Shown here: one piece after another, positions 14,350 through 23,000 of the stretch
Layout of the letters: the number at the start of each line of letters is the position of its first letter
Numbering within the stretch: the first letter of the stretch is position 1
Assembly: GCA_002362105.1 (NCBI GenBank)
Contig: DETD01000014.1
Span: 14,365 to 78,364, forward strand
DNA: 64,000 nt
Source of the DNA: Bacteroidales bacterium UBA3297
GTDB lineage: Bacteria > Bacteroidota > Bacteroidia > Bacteroidales > Paludibacteraceae
Direction of reading: 5' to 3'
Position numbers and translations under genes: made by a program
The notes under the pieces: model-generated
The model's database searches: none
What the model was told of the DNA's origin: nothing
What the model saw: only the letters and a program-made list of their open reading frames with translations

Positions 14350-15378
14350 ATGAAACTGAACAAAAAACATTCCCTATACCAGGAAGATATCAAATACATT
14401 CTCAGCCAAAAAGATATAGAGCTACTACACGGCAAAAGTTTTCTGATTACTGGAGCCACTGGCATGGTAGGCGTCATGCTGATTGATGCCCTTATGGCCA
14501 TGAACGACGTAAAAGTGTATGCGGTTGGCCGGAACAAAGAGAAAGCCGCCACACGCCTTGGTGAATACTTCAACAACCCGAACTTCGAGTTCATCCAGCA
14601 AGATGTCTGTCAGCCATTCAGCAACGATTTGAAGGTAGACTACATCATACCTGCCGCAAGCAACACCCACCCTATGGCCTACTCGAAATTCCCAATCGAA
14701 ACCATTATGATAAACATAAAGGGTGCGGAAAACGCTTTGAACCTGGCAGAAAAATGCGGAGCAACAGTCATCTACACCTCAACTAACGAAGTATACGGAA
14801 ACGCATTGAAAGACGAGTGGTTCACAGAGGACTACAATGGACGCCTGAACCTGAGCAACGCCCGTTCGTGCTACAACGAATCAAAACGGGTAAGCGAAGC
14901 GATGTGCCAATCGTATATAGCAGAAAGGGGTGTTAAGGTGAAAATTGCCCGTCTCTGTAGAATTTTCGGTCCTACTATGCTGGAAGAAGACAGCAAAGCC
15001 TCTTCGCAATTCATTAAAAACGCCATAGCAAACGAAGAAATCGTACTAAAGAGCCAGGGCAACCAGTATTTTTCGTACACCTACGTTGCAGACGCCGTCG
15101 CAGGCCTGCTCCAGGTCCTTCTACACGGTGAAATTGGCACCGCCTACAACGTCAGCAGCGAAAATACAAACGTCCACCTGAAAGACTTCGCCCAACTCTG
15201 TTCTGAATACAACGGAAAGAATGTGGTGTTTGATCTGCCAAACGAAACAGAAAGCAAGGGATTCAGCATAGCAACCACAGCCATCCTCGACAACAGCCGG
15301 ATAAAAGCGATAGGATTTGCACCACAATACGCAATGAAAGATGCCGTATGGCGCACCATAAGAATTCTAAGCGAATAA
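14350..15378 (+). CDS. NAD-dependent epimerase/dehydratase (extended SDR)
   Basis: This 342-residue extended short-chain dehydrogenase has the Rossmann motif FLITGATGMVG near residue 38. It also has VIYTSTNEVYG and the catalytic pair in SCYNESKRVSE (YxxxK). Such enzymes epimerise or dehydrate nucleotide-activated sugars. It follows the cytidylyltransferase by 34 bp and probably acts on the CDP-activated product or a related sugar in surface-polysaccharide synthesis. The N-terminal 35 residues before the Rossmann fold are longer than usual for the family. Its end converges with the CapA-like gene. Confidence 0.85.
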   Translation: MKLNKKHSLYQEDIKYILSQKDIELLHGKSFLITGATGMVGVMLIDALMAMNDVKVYAVGRNKEKAATRLGEYFNNPNFEFIQQDVCQPFSNDLKVDYIIPAASNTHPMAYSKFPIETIMINIKGAENALNLAEKCGATVIYTSTNEVYGNALKDEWFTEDYNGRLNLSNARSCYNESKRVSEAMCQSYIAERGVKVKIARLCRIFGPTMLEEDSKASSQFIKNAIANEEIVLKSQGNQYFSYTYVADAVAGLLQVLLHGEIGTAYNVSSENTNVHLKDFAQLCSEYNGKNVVFDLPNETESKGFSIATTAILDNSRIKAIGFAPQYAMKDAVWRTIRILSE

Positions 15379-15391
15379 GCTGATATTGTTT

Positions 15392-16540
15392 TTACCGGGG
15401 TTCGATAAGCCCCGGCGAAACAAAACATAACGGCGACTCTGGGAAATCTTCCAGAGACAGACTCCGCAAAAGATAAAAACCCCGATGCTGTGAATCGGGA
15501 TGCGGCCCAGGTTTATGAGGTTTCTGCTGGTAGGTTGAGACAACTTCGGCAGAGAGGAACCGCCCTTCGGGGACATAATAACGGATGCGGAAAACAGCCG
15601 ACACGCCACAAATACCCGACACACTGATATCGCTATAAGTAGCAAAATTGCCCATGCTGTAAAGAATCAGCTTCCCCTTATACAACTCTGCACCACGCAA
15701 CACATGCGGCCCGTGCCCCAACAACAAATCGGCACCGGCATCAATCAACATATGTGCGAACTCATAGGAATTACCCCTGTCAGACCCCACATAAAACTCT
15801 TTTTTACGAGTCACATGCTGATACTCTGCCCCCTCGCCACCAGCATGGAAGGAAACGATAACCACGTCGCACTCCAGTTTCTTTTTCAAATAAGTAACCA
15901 TAGCTTCAGCCCGCTTCTTCAGCGCCAAATGGCAGACGCCAGAATTTGGAGAAAAAGCACAGAAACCATATCGGACACTATCTTTTTCAAAAACAGCGTA
16001 AGGCCGTTTCAAATGTCCTGCCCAATATAGACCAGCCGAATCGAGGACGGCAGCCGTAAGTTTGCGGCCATCTTCCGAAAAATCGCCCGAATGGTTATTG
16101 GCAGAGCTCACCAATGTGAACCCCGCATCGCACAATGCGTCTACATAAGATGGTGGGAAACCAAATCGATGACTGATTTTGGAATTACGCATTTTGCGTA
16201 TAGCCATAGAAGTATCGGCAAAACAGCCCTCCAAATTACAGAAAGTGACATCTCCACCCGCCAAAACAGGCTTTACATCGTTAAAAAAACAGCAAACGGC
16301 CTCATAAGAGGGCAAGTATTTCAAATCGGGATAAAACGAACCCAGCTGAACATCGCCAACAGCCACAATAGTGACAGTATCTTTCTTAGCTGCAGGGACA
16401 GGCGCGTCGGCTACAGAATCAAGTAGAGACATAACATCTGTCACCGAATCAGCACCAGAAAAAATTGGAGAATGCGAAGAAAACCGTACAATAGGAACTG
16501 CACAAGCCAATAAAACAAAAACCAAGAACAGACGTTTCAT
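15392..16540 (-). CDS. CapA-family metallophosphatase-fold protein
   Basis: This 382-residue protein has an N-terminal signal/anchor. The family signatures follow: VAVGDVQLG, CNLEGCFAD, SSANNHSGDFSEDG, VSFHAGGEGAEY and LLGHGPHVLRGAELY. CapA/PgsA-family proteins have a calcineurin-like fold. They are best known from poly-gamma-glutamate capsule systems, but the family is broad and often stands alone. It lies 12 bp after the TRIC-like gene and 1 kb from the MerR gene, all on one strand. No CapB or CapC partner is nearby, so polyglutamate synthesis should not be assumed. Confidence 0.82.
   Translation of the reverse strand: MKRLFLVFVLLACAVPIVRFSSHSPIFSGADSVTDVMSLLDSVADAPVPAAKKDTVTIVAVGDVQLGSFYPDLKYLPSYEAVCCFFNDVKPVLAGGDVTFCNLEGCFADTSMAIRKMRNSKISHRFGFPPSYVDALCDAGFTLVSSANNHSGDFSEDGRKLTAAVLDSAGLYWAGHLKRPYAVFEKDSVRYGFCAFSPNSGVCHLALKKRAEAMVTYLKKKLECDVVIVSFHAGGEGAEYQHVTRKKEFYVGSDRGNSYEFAHMLIDAGADLLLGHGPHVLRGAELYKGKLILYSMGNFATYSDISVSGICGVSAVFRIRYYVPEGRFLSAEVVSTYQQKPHKPGPHPDSQHRGFYLLRSLSLEDFPESPLCFVSPGLIEPR
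15395..15415. other. GC-rich hairpin at a convergent gene junction
   Basis: A CCGGGG/CCCCGG stem encodes the last residues of the CapA-like protein, 17 bp after the epimerase stop. Neither strand has a T run after it, so it is not a canonical terminator. Confidence 0.35.
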
Positions 16541-16552
16541 AACTCATGAAGA

Positions 16553-17197
16553 CTAGCTATCTTCGGGCTTAATTTTAGGTAAACCAATACCGAAACGAAC
16601 CGAGAGCACCCTGGTAATCACTATAAGAGACGCCGAGAGCAACTGATTTACAGTTTGGTCAATACCCAGCCGAAGGCCGACATAATAACACAAGCAACCG
16701 GCAAGACAAGCAGAGGCATAAATCTCGTTACGGAAAATAAGCGGAATTTCTGCGATTGAGATATCGCGGAGCACACCACCAGCCACACCAGTCATAATGC
16801 CCATAATGGCAGCCACCCAAAACGGGCTATGGAACGCCAGCGTTTTTTCTAAGCCAACCACAGTAAACAAAGCCAAGCCAATAGCATCGAAAATAAAGAA
16901 AGTGATATTCAGTCTGACAATGTATTTACGGAAGACAATTACGAAAAGCAATGCGATACCGGTACAAACCATATAGCGAGAGCTAGACATCCAGAAAGGA
17001 GTTGTCTGCAACAAGACATCACGAATGGTACCACCGCCAATAGCCGTCAACAAGCCAACCACATAGGCCCCGAACAAATCGAATTCCTTTTTTGCCGCCA
17101 ACCGTATACCCGAGATGGCAAACGCAAAAGTACCAATCCATTCAATAATATCGACAAATGGAATATCAGAAAAAGAACCAACAAATCCTAAAATCAT
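16553..17197 (-). CDS. TRIC/YicG-type membrane cation channel
   Basis: This 214-residue hydrophobic protein has about seven membrane segments made of two related halves. Each half carries a glycine-rich bend: LLTAIGGGTIRDVLLQ in the first and GIMTGVAGGVLRDISIAE in the second. This is the signature of the prokaryotic TRIC (UPF0126) family, which form trimeric monovalent-cation channels. Its ATG overlaps the stop of the MerR gene by 4 bp, so the two are translationally coupled. The CapA-like gene follows. Confidence 0.88.
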   Translation of the reverse strand: MILGFVGSFSDIPFVDIIEWIGTFAFAISGIRLAAKKEFDLFGAYVVGLLTAIGGGTIRDVLLQTTPFWMSSSRYMVCTGIALLFVIVFRKYIVRLNITFFIFDAIGLALFTVVGLEKTLAFHSPFWVAAIMGIMTGVAGGVLRDISIAEIPLIFRNEIYASACLAGCLCYYVGLRLGIDQTVNQLLSASLIVITRVLSVRFGIGLPKIKPEDS

Positions 17198-17586
17198 AAC
17201 ACATCGTCGGCATCCGCCTCTTTACCTTTAATAATATCATCATAAACGTCGACCAGTCCCTGAAGTTCGTTACGTATAGAAATAAGTCGCTCCACAACCG
17301 AGACGTTGTCGGAAGGCACCTCACCATCGGCACCATTATTGCGTGCGCCGCGTGCTTTAAGCGTCTTTTTTGCCCCCTCAATGGTCATACCCTTTACTTT
17401 CAAGAGGTATAGCAAGGCACGACAATTTTCGAGGTTCTGTTTTGAATAGCGCCTGGTACCCTTGTCGTTTTTCCGAGAAAGAAAACTCGGCATATCGGCA
17501 AACTGGGTCTCCCAAAAGCGCAAAGTGCTTTGTGGCACATCTAGAACCTCGGCAACCTCGCCAATTGAATAATAAAGTTTCTCCAT
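17194..17586 (-). CDS. MerR-family transcriptional regulator
   Basis: This 130-residue protein has an N-terminal winged helix (YYSIGEVAEVLDVPQSTLRF, then WETQF), the wing segment GTRRYSKQNLE and a C-terminal coiled coil (VVERLISIRNELQGLVDVYD). No cysteine cluster is present in the C-terminal part, so it is not a typical metal sensor. It is the first gene of an operon with the TRIC channel (4-bp overlap) and the CapA-like gene, and may regulate its own operon. Promoter at 17597-17604. Confidence 0.88.
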   Translation of the reverse strand: MEKLYYSIGEVAEVLDVPQSTLRFWETQFADMPSFLSRKNDKGTRRYSKQNLENCRALLYLLKVKGMTIEGAKKTLKARGARNNGADGEVPSDNVSVVERLISIRNELQGLVDVYDDIIKGKEADADDVL

Positions 17587-17596
17587 ATAACAGGAA

Positions 17597-17604
17597 CAAA
17601 ATTA
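17597..17604 (-). promoter_or_regulatory. Bacteroidota -7 element of the MerR operon
   Basis: On the minus strand this reads TAATTTTG, 10 bp before ATG 17586. The mRNA would be almost leaderless. Confidence 0.5.
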
Positions 17605-17658
17605 ATCAAAAAACTTGGTACCTCCCACTATCAAGACCAATCAGAAACAGCCATAACG

Positions 17659-18927
17659 CTACTCGTCGAACAACTCGCGATGACGGAATGGCTTTTTCGA
17701 ATACGTTTCGCCTTCAACCTTAAGTTCGTTCGGATCTTCCTTCTTGAAAGAAATACGCGAGAACGGATTCTTCACACGGTTGCCAAAATCGGCCATATAA
17801 TAGCCCAAACCAACCTCAAAGTCTTCAACAGCATCGAGGTGAGACTTTAAAGAAGTGGTAGCATACAGGTGCTTGGTGAACCTATACTTGGTGACAAACT
17901 TCCAATACATAAAATCCTCACACCGGTTCGGCCAAGTGTAACCTAACTCGTCAACAGCCGGAACCTTGATAGGATTGTACGGATAAAAACCGATATGAAT
18001 ACCAGCAGAGAAACGCTCAATCGTCATATCGTTAGCCCAAAAGATACCACCCCTTATCTTATTTTTAAATTTGTCTTCCTTTATAAAGTTGTAACGTCGA
18101 CTATATACACGCTGTTTGCCATCGTAAGCCGCATTAAAGAAGCCATCGAGGCCAAAACCCATACGGTACGCATTAGAGAACGGATAATACAAGCCGACAT
18201 TTAACGAAACATTCGGATAGTATTTGATGCCGTCTTCCGCCCCCAGTTGGTTGACACCACCCTGCACGCCTCCTTCGAGACACATTACATGCCGGACAGG
18301 ACGGGCCGGATGCTTCATAGGCAAAGGATATACATTCGGAGTGTATTTCAAACCCAAATTAGCATAAGGAATAAACATTACCATGGTATTGCGGTCGATG
18401 AAGCCATCGTGCAACCACGTGCAGTTACCACCAAACGTAACCTGCCATTGCGACAACGGATTTCCATAGCGTGTAGCTAAGAAAATATCGCCAGTAAGAC
18501 CAGCGGAATAAACACCCACATAAGGGAAATAGCTCTGATGGCGACCGTTATCCTTATAATCGATATACATACCACAACCGGTAGCCAAACGCAAATTGAT
18601 GGCCACACGCGGAGTATGTACAAAAGGATACAAGAAGTATGGATACGTATAGGCGATATTTGAAATGGAATCGGTACCCATAAGTTTCATATATCCCACA
18701 GCAAAGCCAACAGTAGGGAATTTGTAGGTATAATGCCAATTCTTCTTACCGAACTGCGGCAATTCAAAAGCATACTCACCACCGACCATAAATTTGGAAT
18801 CGGTAGAGTTAACCTCATTCCCGTAAAAGGCTTCGCCCTTATACCGGAAAACCATATTGTGCTGCGCACTGACAGGAAGCAGAGCGACGATAGTAGCTAA
18901 AACTGTAAATAAGAAAAATTTCCTCAT
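17659..18927 (-). CDS. Acyloxyacyl hydrolase/PagL-family outer-membrane barrel, catalytic motif missing
   Basis: This 422-residue protein has a signal peptide (about residues 1-21). Barrel features of the Bacteroidota acyloxyacyl hydrolase (lipid A deacylase-like) family follow: NWHYTYKFPTVGFAVGY, RLATGCGMY and PYANLGLKYTPN. Active members carry a His-x-Ser-Asn motif in the strand before that last segment. Here the aligned stretch reads TWLHDGFIDR, so the catalytic His and Ser appear replaced. The C-terminus (ELKVEGETYSKKPF) is not a barrel end and may be periplasmic. It is the last of three genes behind the 2650-residue secreted protein, 23 bp after the preceding barrel. It may be a structural partner. 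Confidence 0.6.
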   Translation of the reverse strand: MRKFFLFTVLATIVALLPVSAQHNMVFRYKGEAFYGNEVNSTDSKFMVGGEYAFELPQFGKKNWHYTYKFPTVGFAVGYMKLMGTDSISNIAYTYPYFLYPFVHTPRVAINLRLATGCGMYIDYKDNGRHQSYFPYVGVYSAGLTGDIFLATRYGNPLSQWQVTFGGNCTWLHDGFIDRNTMVMFIPYANLGLKYTPNVYPLPMKHPARPVRHVMCLEGGVQGGVNQLGAEDGIKYYPNVSLNVGLYYPFSNAYRMGFGLDGFFNAAYDGKQRVYSRRYNFIKEDKFKNKIRGGIFWANDMTIERFSAGIHIGFYPYNPIKVPAVDELGYTWPNRCEDFMYWKFVTKYRFTKHLYATTSLKSHLDAVEDFEVGLGYYMADFGNRVKNPFSRISFKKEDPNELKVEGETYSKKPFRHRELFDE

Positions 18928-18950
18928 AAGTATCTAAAATAAAACCACCA

Positions 18951-20021
18951 CTAATAAGGCTTAGTTTTGGGTTTCGGAGGTCCGTAAGAATTTATATTAA
19001 GCGAGACTTTTATACCCGCATTCATATACTTGATGACCGGTACCACTTTATCTGACTCATAATTCTTCATGCCAGACAATAAACTGTTGGTAACCACAGA
19101 AACGGGAACCTCGTTAGTTGTGCCAACCATTGATTCCTGATCTCCGACATTATCCGTCAACTGACTCTTTCTGAAACTGATGGAAGAAATAGAATAATCG
19201 ATGTATGCGCCCACGCCAACAGAATACTTTCTGTTTAGAGGGAACATATATTCCACATCGGCAGCTAACATACAGACGACAGGAGCCACAGCAAACTTGT
19301 TGTCGGAAGCGAACTGGCTGTAATAGCCACACCCCATCACCCAAGAGTCGTCAATATAATCATCGTACTGGGGGAAATAGGCAGAAGTGGTGACACCTTT
19401 CATCGACTGATTGTAACCCACAACCAGCGGGAAGGCCATCTTAAAACCCGCGCCGACCATCAGTTTCTTCCAGTGGTAAACCAGTTGGAGAGGTATGTCA
19501 ATCAAATAAGCGTCATAATCTTCCGATACAGATTCAAAATCGTACTTGTAACGTACTTCGTCGTATTCTTGGTCAATCTTCACAAATTTATCTTGGAAAG
19601 CACCCATTTTAGCAGACGAAGAAGAATAATTCAAACCAAGTCCAGTACGGAAGCCCCAATTTGGAGAAACGAAGTGATTGTAATGAAAGCCAAAACCGAG
19701 TCCGAAATTTCGTTCGGCAGTAGCATCAGAGCGTTTGAAAGCGAAGCCCGCATACCCACCATTCAAGAAAAAAGAGAAACGGTGTTTCACATCGGGAATA
19801 GTATCTTCGTTCTGACCAAAAATCGTCAGTTCAGGGAAATACTGATAGTTCAACCACCAGGCGCGCTTACCCGTATAAGCCCTCGGATTCATTTTAAGCG
19901 CTCGGTTGGCAGACTGGGCAGACGCCACAGGAGCCGTCAAGCACAGACATGACAAGACAACCATAAAGAGTCCTACCATCCCGAGCTTAGAATGTAACCT
20001 ATGACGATTGCTTAAAAGCAT
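18951..20021 (-). CDS. Outer-membrane beta-barrel protein partnered with the 2650-residue cargo
   Basis: This 356-residue protein has a long signal region (hydrophobic core MVGLFMVVLSCLCL) and barrel strands such as FSFFLNGGYAGFAF, NWGFRTGLGLNYSS, IDIPLQLVYHW, GAGFKMAFPLV and YSVGVGAYIDYSIS. It resembles the PorT/OMP_b-brl_2 class. The same order of motifs appears in the barrel half of the OmpA-fused protein at 49824. An upstream TTG at 20051 would overlap the preceding gene; ATG 20021, 19 bp after that gene's stop, is preferred. Position and homology suggest it anchors or helps display the giant protein, as SprF does for SprB. Confidence 0.7.
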   Translation of the reverse strand: MLLSNRHRLHSKLGMVGLFMVVLSCLCLTAPVASAQSANRALKMNPRAYTGKRAWWLNYQYFPELTIFGQNEDTIPDVKHRFSFFLNGGYAGFAFKRSDATAERNFGLGFGFHYNHFVSPNWGFRTGLGLNYSSSSAKMGAFQDKFVKIDQEYDEVRYKYDFESVSEDYDAYLIDIPLQLVYHWKKLMVGAGFKMAFPLVVGYNQSMKGVTTSAYFPQYDDYIDDSWVMGCGYYSQFASDNKFAVAPVVCMLAADVEYMFPLNRKYSVGVGAYIDYSISSISFRKSQLTDNVGDQESMVGTTNEVPVSVVTNSLLSGMKNYESDKVVPVIKYMNAGIKVSLNINSYGPPKPKTKPY

Positions 20022-20040
20022 GTAGACGTAATTTGAATAT

Positions 20041-23000
20041 TTATTTAACAATCAACTTCTTTCCAAGGACAGTACCCTCAGCAACTGCCAGTTTCAAATA
20101 ATAGTTCCCGGCATTTTTAAATACGTACGGAATTTCAACATCGGAACCCGATTTCGCATTGAACTGTCCACGATAAACCTTAACACCAAGCATATTGTAG
20201 ATCTCTATAGTGGCGTCTTCCACTTTAAAGTTACACTTAATTGAAACCTTGCCGCCAACAGCAACAGGGTCTGGATACAAGTCGTAAGAGAAAGATACTG
20301 TTTTTGACGGATCTATACAAATACTTTCAGACTCCATTTCCTGTTTGCCGAACAACACATGCACCTTATAACAGCCCTCTAAGGCCTGGTCTTCGGTGTA
20401 GTACGACTGGTTAGCTCCAAGCAACAAGTTATCTTCGCCATCTTCCACCTTGTACCACTGGTAGCCGGTAATATGGCTAGAATTCACATCTTTTGTCAGT
20501 AAATCCTTATTCAGGGCCAGAATCCAGTTGTATTTATTAATGATAACCGGATAAGGGTAGCATGGGTTAACATTCAACTGAACCTTAGCAATAGAGTCAC
20601 AACCATTTTCGTCGGCACCCAAACGGCGGAAGAAAGACTGGTTTTTAGTGTATACCGTGTCGCGACCCGCTACAACGTCGTAGAGATTTGCGTTCAGATA
20701 ACTGCTAAATTCAACCACCTTAAGTTTTGGATAGGTGAGGAACATACAACTGTCGAGCACTTGCTGAACAACAGCAGGTTCAAAGACATCGATATTAATC
20801 GTAGTAACAATACTATCGCACTTGCAGCCACTCTTATAACGAACTGTATCATAAACGACATCGGCACTCTTATACGTTTTTGAATTGAACGTCAAGTAAC
20901 CACATCCCGAAATAGTAGTGTCTCTATAGATAACCGGATGCACAATAATCTTCACCGTATCAATGCTGTCACAACCGTTAACACTGGTAAAGCGTTCGAT
21001 AAGTTGGGCATCTTTCTTATAAACCTTACCCTTATACTTCACTTCGCCACAGCCTTCTTGAGTAACCGATTTATAAACAGACTTACTCAAAACAATCTTC
21101 ACATGGTAGTAAGGATTGATGTTAACCGAATTAGGAGCATCGAAAGACGCATCGGCATAATACCACTGCTTAGGCTGTTCGTCGAACGTACCACGAATAG
21201 AGTCGTCGGCCACACTCATCGCAATCGCATAAACCGAGTCGCAAGCCGTAATAACGGTATCTCGCCAATCGGCAGGACGGATGCTCACCTCAGTAACAAT
21301 CAAACTGTCGCAAGTATAGGTTGTGCCATCGGCAAGTTTAACCGTAACCGCATCAGGTATACGCTCCTCAATAACCGTATCGGAAGTAATTCGCGTAATA
21401 GAGTTATCGAGCGGACTAACATAACGATAGAAATCTGTCTTCTTTACAATTACATTAGCAGGCTCAACCTTATGAACAATAGCATTGACAGGGACTACAC
21501 TATCACAACCCGTGCTGTTAACATAACGGCAACGGAACATAGTAGTAGTTGAGAAGGTGGTATCTTCTGCCACCATATTGGTAGCCGGACCGGAGCGGTG
21601 GAAAGTCACTTCATCGCAGCCACCGACATAAACCGGCTTAATTGTGCTGACAGGAGTTGTAGTACCCACCTTGATACGCCATGTCTTAATCACACTATCG
21701 CACCTTGCAGTATCGGAAGAAGGGATATGGTAACGTACCGTATCGGTGTAAACAGTGTCGCTATAGAACTTCATCTGCTCGTGGTGCAAATTGTAGAAAG
21801 TAGCCATATCGCACCAGTGCATTGTAGTATCGATAATCTTACAAGGGTACATCTTAATCATAGCGAAATAAGAAGTATCGCATCCTCCGGTAACAGAAGG
21901 GAGCACAACCTCGATAGAATCGTGGGAGGCGACACCTTTCTTGAAGTCAGGCTCTTCGTAAGTTTTGCCATCGAACACGAAAGGCGCATAGGTGTGGTCG
22001 ACATAGAAATAGCGACGACCCAAAGTGTGCTGACCATCGTATTCCACATGGAAGGCAATCACACTGTCGCAACCAGTAACCGTATGCATGGTATCGTGCG
22101 CCAACCAATAATAGTGGGTGACATAACGGCCGGTTTCGGTGCGTTCGCGAACAGTATCAAGAGCAACGACACTCGGATTCCTCTTCTTAACAATTTCCAA
22201 GAAGCCCTTTTGGTTGGCAGACTCAGAACTTACAGGAATAAACGAGATCGTCGTATCAGCATTCCAAGCATTCGACTTACGCACATAAGTCAGTTCCTCA
22301 GAGAAACGGCATCCGAACAACGTAGTATCAAGTTTAGTGTCTGCCGTTGGATAGAAAGGAACGCCAACAGAGAAGCTATCTATACGGATGATAGAGTCAC
22401 AATCGCAAACCCGACTCTTCAACGTATCGTATACAGTGATAGACTCTGAGATATCGAACTTAGACCCATCGAAACGGGTATATTCCCGGAACCCGCAGAC
22501 AGGTTCTACCTTAGGCTGTATCACCTTTGTGGCATGCGAGCAAACGGTAAGGTTGAAAACAGTATCACACAAATCAGGATTAACGTTCTTCCACACATCA
22601 GTAATAAACGTTGAATCGATAATAGAAGGGTTATCGCCCAACTTAACTGTCACTGAACCACCCTGACGCTTCTTGTAAACGAAATCTCCACACACATGGA
22701 GAACTGAGTCTACAACGACCGGTTCAATAATAGAAACCTTTACCGGAATAACACTGTCGCAACCGAACTTAGTAACCAAGGTATCGTTAAACGCCGTATC
22801 GGCATTACATACAATTTCGTTACCATTTTCAGAAACATAGGTATAAGACTGGCAAGCGACCACCTCAACAGGCACGCTCACAGTAGCAGGATAAGCCTTG
22901 TGGATAGTTATATCGGACGACCTGATAATGCTGTCGCAGCCCAAGATGTTTCTAAGCGTATCGACGATTACGGTATCGTTAACAACCTCAATACCCGCAA

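Noticed and set aside
15384..15415. Terminator between the epimerase and CapA-like genes
   Set aside because: The GC-rich hairpin has no T run following it on either strand; kept only as a hairpin.
15392..16540. Poly-gamma-glutamate capsule synthesis locus
   Set aside because: Only the CapA-type protein is present; the CapB ligase and CapC partners are missing.
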